Assembly (NCBI GenBank): GCA_964292325.1
Contig: CAXYVG010000017.1
Span: forward strand, 1 to 51,066
Reading direction: 5' to 3'
DNA length: 51,066 nt
From: CTSoil-075 sp964292325
GTDB lineage: Bacteria > Bacillota > Negativicutes > DSM-13327
Under the pieces are notes generated by a model, which was not told where the DNA came from, made no database searches, and worked only from the letters and a program-made list of their open reading frames with translations. The translations under genes were made by a program, and so were the position numbers. Shown one piece after another: positions 46,238 to 51,066 of the stretch. The first letter of the stretch is position 1. Every line of letters begins with the position of its first letter.

Positions 46238-49200
46238 ATGAGTGATGAACAGTCTGATATGATATTTTTGTTAGATTTGGACGGTACTATCCGCGACTAT
46301 CAAGCGCAAAAAGAGTCTGATCTTTATGTTGTGCCGGAAATGTTTCTCGGAAAACGAATGCAGGATGTATTACCTCCTGATATTGCCGATTTATTTTCTG
46401 ATTCATTTACAACTCTACGAATACAGGGCGGCAATGGTCGCATTGAATATGAAATGACGTTACCTAGTGGTATTAAGAGATTTGAGTGTTGTCTCAGCCG
46501 GCTTGTGTATGATAACAAATTTATAGCCATCGTGCGAGATATTACGATGCAAAAACACTTTGAGCAGGAAGTTGAGAGATTGAGGCGGCTGTATGAGGTT
46601 ATGAGCCAAGTAAACCAAATTTTAGTAAGAGTTGAAGATATAGATGAGTACTTTAATGAAGTGTGCCGAATTATTATAGACATTGGAGGCTTTAGGCTGG
46701 TCTGGATTGGGGAGAATGATCATTCTAATAAATTGGTCAACGTAAAAAGATGGGCCGGTAATTCTGAAGAATATATTCGAGCGATCAAAATATCGTACGA
46801 CAGTCGTTTGGAAGGGACCGGTCCAACCGGAAGGGCAATTCGTGAAGGATTAACGTACATATGCAATGATTTTTTAAACGACCCCAATACAAAACCTTGG
46901 CATGAGAAAGCCAGTAAAGCTGGAATTAGAGCTTCTGCCGCATTTCCCTTTTATTCCGGCTTAGTTGTTTATGGCACTTTGAATGTCTATGCAGCAGAAA
47001 AAGATGTTTTTCAGGAAAAAGAAGTGGACTTGCTGTGCAAGATTGCTAAGGATATTTCTTTTGCGATTGATCATTTTCAAAGAGAAGCTGAGAGAAGAAA
47101 TACGGAGCTAGAAAAAGTGAAAATTCATAAGAAACTCGATGATTATCGGCACAATTTGGAGGATATGATCATTCAGCGTACTGCAGAACTAGAAAAAGCC
47201 AAAAAGGAAGCTGAGGCGGCAAACTTAGCTAAAAGTACCTTTTTATCCAATATGAGCCATGAAATTCGTACACCCATGAATGCGATCATTGGGTATGCCC
47301 ATCTGCTAAGGCGTGATCCCCTAACCACCCGTCAGGTTGATCAACTTGGCAAACTGTCGGATGCAGCTCAGCATCTGATGTATATTATCAACGATATTCT
47401 CGATATTTCTAAAATCGAGGCCAGCAAAATGAATTTAGAATGTTATGACTTCGAACCAGCGCGGGCGATCGATCATGTTTTAGGTATTGTTGCTAATTCT
47501 GTTGTAGCTAAGAAATTGAAAATACAGGTGGATTTGGATCATATACCGAGTATGCTGCGTGGTGATGGTAACCGCTTCGGGCAGGTCATGCTGAACTTGA
47601 TTAGTAATGCTGTCAAATTTACCGAACGAGGTGTCATCGATGTCATCGGACGCATCGTAGAACACAAGGATGATAAGATAAAGTTGCGTTTTGAAGTTCA
47701 AGATGCTGGGATTGGGATGAAAAAAGAGCAGATGAAGCGGCTGTTCGGTGAGTTTGAGCAGGCGGATGATTCCACGACTCGTCGTTATGGTGGCACGGGA
47801 CTCGGACTAGCCATCTGCAAAAAAATAACAGAAATGATGGGCGGAGAAATTGGTGCGGAGAGTGAACTAGGGCAGGGCAGCAAATTTTGGTTGGAAATAC
47901 CGTTTGGGATATCCAGCGTAGTTCCCAGTAATATAGCTTATCTTAGAACGATAGCCGGTGCGCGGGCGCTTATTATCGATGACTTGGAATTAGACCGAGA
48001 AATACTTTGTAATATTCTATCTAATTTAGGTATGCAAGCAATTGCCGTAGCTTCAGGAAAAGAAGGTTTAGAGGTCATTCAGAGTGCCGAGAAAACAGGT
48101 GAGGAATATAAAATTTTGATCGTTGACCTTAAAATGCCAGATATGGATGGTATAGACACGGTATTGATGCTAAGGGCATTGGCTTTACAAAATTTCCCCA
48201 AAATCGTTATGGTCACCGCATATGGCAGTGATATACCTCCCGCAGAATTAACACGGGCGGGTATATCTAGAGTATTGCAGAAACCTGTGACTCCATCGAG
48301 TCTTAATGACCTGTTGGTCGAATTATTACAGCAAAGGACTGTAGATACCAGTTTAGATAGTTCTGAGTTTTTACTGCAAGCGCTGAAAAGCAGACACGGA
48401 GCACATATCTTACTGGTGGAAGATAATGAGATTAACCAGAATGTTACCTGCCAGTTGCTTAATGATGCTGGAATGCTGACCAGTGTAGCTGATAATGGGC
48501 AGATTGCGGTTGAGATGGTCTCAAAAAAGCATTATGATTTGATCCTTATGGATATGCAGATGCCTGTCATGGATGGACTGTTGGCAACAGAGTATATTAG
48601 GAAGTTGCCAACAGTTAGCTCGGTGCCGATAGTGGCATTAACGGCCAATGCTTTTGAGGAAGAAAAAAATAAGTGTATACATGCAGGAATGGACGATTAT
48701 CTCTCCAAACCTGTAAACCCTGAAATGCTCTATAAGGCCCTTATCAAATGGCTTCCAGCTAACAATAATGCTGATGGAAATACTGCTGACCTTAGTTTGT
48801 CTAAGCAAGGCATTGATTTTCAAGGAGTGTATGAAGAAAGTCCGGAAATCTGGGAGGCTATTCAGCGGATTAAAGGGCTGGATATTTCTATAGGGCTAAG
48901 AACGTTGCAGAATAACATTTCAAATTACGTCCAATTAATAGAGAAGTTCGCTAAAAATCACGGTGCAGACGGCTTAACGATGATGCGACATGCGTTTTTA
49001 GGCGAATATGATATAGTGTATCAAATTGCTCATGCTCTTAAAGGGGTTGCTGGTACTTTAGGCGCTGTAAAAATACAGGATTTAGCGGGTGAAATTCAAA
49101 AGATAGTACAGTCTGAGCCAGAAAATAGAAAACTGCAAACGAAACTGGAAGTAATATCGCAGGAACTAGAAACGTTAGCATTGCAACTTCAAACTATACT

Positions 49201-49450
49201 GACGCCATTTATAAGGCAGATAAAACAAGAAGAGGTCACGGACTCAGATTTGTTGAAAGTGGAAAAAATATTGGCGGAGCTAGAAACTTTGCTTGCCAAT
49301 AGTGATACTTCGGCTGGCGACCTGTTTGAGAAATCGCGTGATCTGTTAATCAATGTATTGGGAGACGTAGGTAAACGAATGGAAGTGAAAATACAGGACT
49401 TTGATTATCGAGATGCCCTAAAGATGTTGCAAGATGTTAGATTGCGGTAA
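46238..49450 (+). CDS. Hybrid histidine kinase PAS-GAF-HK-REC-REC-HPt
   Basis: 1070 residues, without transmembrane segments. Domains in order: PAS (1-110, DGTIRDYQA...FIAIVRDIT); GAF (about 125-285); coiled coil; HisKA with H341 (FLSNMSHEIRTPMNAIIGYAH); and HATPase (QVMLNLISNAVKFTE, GTGLGLAI). Then come REC1 with D630 (ILIVDLKMPDMDG), REC2 with D772 (LILMDMQMPVMDG) and an HPt around H932 (IAHALKGVAGTLGA). All phospho-sites are present, so it can run a complete His-Asp-His relay and pass phosphate to a separate regulator. The response regulator just upstream is the obvious receiver. The ATG at 46238 has an AAAGGAG SD. The ligand is unknown. Confidence 0.94.
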   Translation: MSDEQSDMIFLLDLDGTIRDYQAQKESDLYVVPEMFLGKRMQDVLPPDIADLFSDSFTTLRIQGGNGRIEYEMTLPSGIKRFECCLSRLVYDNKFIAIVRDITMQKHFEQEVERLRRLYEVMSQVNQILVRVEDIDEYFNEVCRIIIDIGGFRLVWIGENDHSNKLVNVKRWAGNSEEYIRAIKISYDSRLEGTGPTGRAIREGLTYICNDFLNDPNTKPWHEKASKAGIRASAAFPFYSGLVVYGTLNVYAAEKDVFQEKEVDLLCKIAKDISFAIDHFQREAERRNTELEKVKIHKKLDDYRHNLEDMIIQRTAELEKAKKEAEAANLAKSTFLSNMSHEIRTPMNAIIGYAHLLRRDPLTTRQVDQLGKLSDAAQHLMYIINDILDISKIEASKMNLECYDFEPARAIDHVLGIVANSVVAKKLKIQVDLDHIPSMLRGDGNRFGQVMLNLISNAVKFTERGVIDVIGRIVEHKDDKIKLRFEVQDAGIGMKKEQMKRLFGEFEQADDSTTRRYGGTGLGLAICKKITEMMGGEIGAESELGQGSKFWLEIPFGISSVVPSNIAYLRTIAGARALIIDDLELDREILCNILSNLGMQAIAVASGKEGLEVIQSAEKTGEEYKILIVDLKMPDMDGIDTVLMLRALALQNFPKIVMVTAYGSDIPPAELTRAGISRVLQKPVTPSSLNDLLVELLQQRTVDTSLDSSEFLLQALKSRHGAHILLVEDNEINQNVTCQLLNDAGMLTSVADNGQIAVEMVSKKHYDLILMDMQMPVMDGLLATEYIRKLPTVSSVPIVALTANAFEEEKNKCIHAGMDDYLSKPVNPEMLYKALIKWLPANNNADGNTADLSLSKQGIDFQGVYEESPEIWEAIQRIKGLDISIGLRTLQNNISNYVQLIEKFAKNHGADGLTMMRHAFLGEYDIVYQIAHALKGVAGTLGAVKIQDLAGEIQKIVQSEPENRKLQTKLEVISQELETLALQLQTILTPFIRQIKQEEVTDSDLLKVEKILAELETLLANSDTSAGDLFEKSRDLLINVLGDVGKRMEVKIQDFDYRDALKMLQDVRLR

Positions 49451-49480
49451 ATATAACTTATTTAAAACGTTTCTTGAATC

Positions 49481-49539
49481 GTGATAATGCAATTGTATTC
49501 CCATTATCACTTGAAGTAACAGCTGATTACAACTATAAT
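49481..49539 (+). promoter_or_regulatory. Promoter with upstream inverted repeat before the sulfhydrylase gene
   Basis: TTGAAG (49511-49516), 17-bp spacer, TATAAT (49534-49539). Immediately upstream is a perfect 9-bp inverted repeat GTGATAATG (49481-49489) / CATTATCAC (49502-49510) with a 12-nt centre. It is not followed by a T-run, so it looks more like a regulator site than a terminator. No SAM riboswitch or T-box fits in the short leader. Confidence 0.65.
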
Positions 49540-49574
49540 AATTATGGTACTATTTTAATAAAGGATATGATGAA

Positions 49575-50861
49575 ATGAACAATTATAAAATGAATACAAA
49601 ATGTGTACAGGCTGGTTACAGACCTGGCAATGGAGAACCACGTCAGGTTCCGATTATCCAAAGCACAACCTTCAAATATGATAGCAGTGAAGATATGGGA
49701 AAACTGTTCGATTTAGAGGCTTCCGGCTATTTCTATACCAGACTACAGAATCCAACGAATGATTATGTAGCTGCCAAAATTGCAGCTATGGAAGGCGGTA
49801 CTGCTGCCATGTTAACGTCTTCTGGACAAGCTGCCAATTTCTTTGCTTTGTTTAATATCTGTAGTTGTGGAGATCACATTGTTGCTTCTTCCAGCATTTA
49901 TGGCGGTACTTTTAACCTGATTGCCGTAACGATGGCCAAAATGGGCATTACGGTCACATTTGTTTCTCCTGATTGTACGGAAGACGAATTACATGCTGCT
50001 TTTCAGACGAATACCAAGGTAGTCTTTGGGGAAACGATCGCTAATCCTGCCCTTACGGTACTAGATATCGAAAAATTTGCCAACGCTGCCCATGCACATG
50101 GTGTTCCGCTTATCATCGATAATACTTTTCCAACGCCTATTAACTGTCGTCCTTTTGAATGGGGCGCTGACATTGTTACTCATTCTACCACGAAATATAT
50201 GGATGGTCATGGTGCTGCCGTAGGCGGAGCCATTGTGGACTCTGGAAAATTTGATTGGATGGCTCATGCTGATAAATTTCCAGGGCTTTGCACACCAGAT
50301 GATAGCTACCATGGGATTACCTATGCCGAAAAATTTGGCAAGGAGGGAGCTTTCATTACGAAATGTACCGCTCAACTAATGCGTGACTTTGGTGCCATTC
50401 AGTCGCCACAGCATGCATTCATCCTAAATCTGGGACTAGAAAGCCTTCATGTACGCATGCCGCGTCATTGTGAAAACGGACAAGCTGTCGCGGAATTTCT
50501 TCAGAATCATCCGAAGGTTGCCTATGTGAACTACTGCGGTCTGCCTGGTGACCAATATTATGAGCTTGCACAGAAATATCTGCCCAACGGTTCCTGTGGC
50601 GTTGTTTCCTTTGGTTTAAAAGGTGGACGTGAGGCTGCTGGAAATTTCATGAACAATCTTAAGCTTGCCGCCATTGAAACCCATGTAGCAGATGCTCGTA
50701 CCTGCTGTCTGAATCCGGCAACCAGTACACATCGCCAGTTGAATGATGAGCAGTTAAAGGAAGCTGGTGTTCCAGCAGAATTAATCCGCATTAGTTGTGG
50801 CATTGAAGACAAAGAAGATTTGATTTCTGATATTTTACAGGCACTAGATTGCATTCAATAA
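49575..50861 (+). CDS. metY: O-acetylhomoserine sulfhydrylase-type PLP enzyme
   Basis: 428 residues of the Cys/Met metabolism PLP family. Motifs are YFYTRLQNPTNDYVAAKIAAMEGGTAAMLTSSG, IDNTFPTP and the PLP lysine K207 in THSTTKYMDGHG. The length and GKFDWMAHADKFPGLCTPDDSYHG insertion fit the MetY branch, which makes homocysteine from O-acetylhomoserine and sulfide. Methionine gamma-lyase is the main alternative, and the motifs alone do not fully separate them. It has its own promoter and terminator. Regulation by a protein at the upstream inverted repeat is more likely than by riboswitch. Confidence 0.85.
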   Translation: MNNYKMNTKCVQAGYRPGNGEPRQVPIIQSTTFKYDSSEDMGKLFDLEASGYFYTRLQNPTNDYVAAKIAAMEGGTAAMLTSSGQAANFFALFNICSCGDHIVASSSIYGGTFNLIAVTMAKMGITVTFVSPDCTEDELHAAFQTNTKVVFGETIANPALTVLDIEKFANAAHAHGVPLIIDNTFPTPINCRPFEWGADIVTHSTTKYMDGHGAAVGGAIVDSGKFDWMAHADKFPGLCTPDDSYHGITYAEKFGKEGAFITKCTAQLMRDFGAIQSPQHAFILNLGLESLHVRMPRHCENGQAVAEFLQNHPKVAYVNYCGLPGDQYYELAQKYLPNGSCGVVSFGLKGGREAAGNFMNNLKLAAIETHVADARTCCLNPATSTHRQLNDEQLKEAGVPAELIRISCGIEDKEDLISDILQALDCIQ

Positions 50862-50875
50862 TTTTACATATAAAA

Positions 50876-50917
50876 AGGGATTGGTTAGCGTATGCGGACC
50901 AATCCCTGATTTATTTA
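50876..50917 (+). terminator. Rho-independent terminator of the sulfhydrylase gene
   Basis: Perfect 10-bp stem AGGGATTGGT / ACCAATCCCT (50876-50885 and 50898-50907), 12-nt loop, then GATTTATTTAT. The T-tract is interrupted. Confidence 0.8.
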
Positions 50918-50950
50918 TATTATTGAAACAGCTTGTGCCATGTATTTATA

Positions 50951-50989
50951 CTATTTCTTAGTCGGGTAATGAATCCTGAATGTAAATAA
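50951..50989 (+). pseudogene. Last 13 codons of a lost second serpin gene
   Basis: The frame reads LFLSRVMNPECK then TAA, against LFLGRVMNPECK and a stop in the intact serpin at 43485. DNA similarity continues past the stop: TAGTAGCAAAC occurs after both. No serpin sequence is recognisable upstream, so only the tail survives, probably after a deletion or recombination between tandem serpin copies. Confidence 0.8.
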
Positions 50990-51009
50990 AGAATGATCAA
51001 CTAGTAGCA

Positions 51010-51065
51010 AACGAGGAACCTACAGCAAATTTCGATGGGAAATGCGCTGTAGGTTCCTCGTTTAA
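51010..51065 (+). terminator. Strong terminator hairpin at window end
   Basis: Perfect 17-bp arms (51010-51026 and 51046-51062, AACGAGGAACC... with its complement), followed by TTTAAT cut by the window end. It probably belonged to the lost serpin gene, and is symmetric enough to serve both strands. Confidence 0.75.
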
Positions 51066-51066
51066 T

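Noticed and set aside
49451..49574. SAM riboswitch or T-box before metY
   Set aside because: Leader after the predicted start site is only about 30 bases, too short for either.
1..51066. CRISPR arrays, tRNA and rRNA genes
   Set aside because: No array of regularly spaced identical repeats, and no cloverleaf or rRNA-like sequence noticed in the gaps between genes; a dedicated scan was not possible.

Overview
The window looks like chromosomal DNA of a low-GC anaerobic Firmicute. Large hybrid histidine kinases, FIST and HDOD signalling genes, a secreted serpin and an O-acetylhomoserine sulfhydrylase with clean SD sequences suggest a Negativicute such as Pelosinus or Sporomusa. That placement is an impression, not a phylogenetic result. 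Almost all genes are on the plus strand.

Layout. (1) 1-650: the C-terminal remnant of a DUF1016/YhcG nuclease gene. (2) 814-6756: a signalling cluster made of a minus-strand response regulator, a FIST sensor, a histidine kinase, a REC-histidine kinase and a REC-HDOD protein. (3) 6958-8161: a long-form RsgA GTPase behind an 18-codon leader ORF, with two mutually exclusive hairpins that could hide or free its ribosome binding site. (4) 8520-19679: a Wadjet (JetABCD) operon of the DUF2397/DUF2398/TIGR02680/DUF2399 kind, flanked by two different self-inhibited Fic proteins. The second Fic gene has an array of TGCGGAGA operator half-sites. (5) 19790-20370: decayed DNA holding an IS3 OrfA remnant and a broken XRE regulator gene.

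(6) 20381-42716: the most interesting part, a 22-kb block of twelve same-strand genes that looks more AT-rich than its surroundings. It contains a NERD-UvrD helicase, an AddB/Cas4-like Fe-S protein, a SNF2 helicase, a RecQ-like helicase, a winged-helix protein, a large ATPase and a small coiled-coil protein. These are followed by dndB-dndC-dndD-dndE and a cysteine desulfurase. The last five make DNA phosphorothioate. The SNF2/RecQ/small/ATPase quartet resembles DpdE-DpdF-DpdG-DpdH, which are known from the 7-deazaguanine DNA modification system. The locus therefore reads as a phosphorothioation module joined to a Dpd-type (possibly Pbe-type) multi-helicase effector. A near-consensus promoter overlapped by a perfect 12-bp inverted repeat sits just before dndB.

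(7) 42753-43277: a DUF1016 N-terminal remnant and a small minus-strand coiled-coil gene. (8) 43485-44720: a secreted serpin with a predicted Lys-Ser scissile bond. (9) 44942-49450: a response regulator with a degenerate HD-GYP domain, then a PAS-GAF-HK-REC-REC-HPt hybrid kinase. (10) 49575-50861: an O-acetylhomoserine sulfhydrylase-type enzyme. Past it lies the last 13 codons of a second, lost serpin gene.

The two intact defence loci (Wadjet and Dnd/Dpd-like), two Fic genes and several broken genes mark roughly 8.2-43.3 kb as a defence island. The flanks are signalling and metabolic genes.
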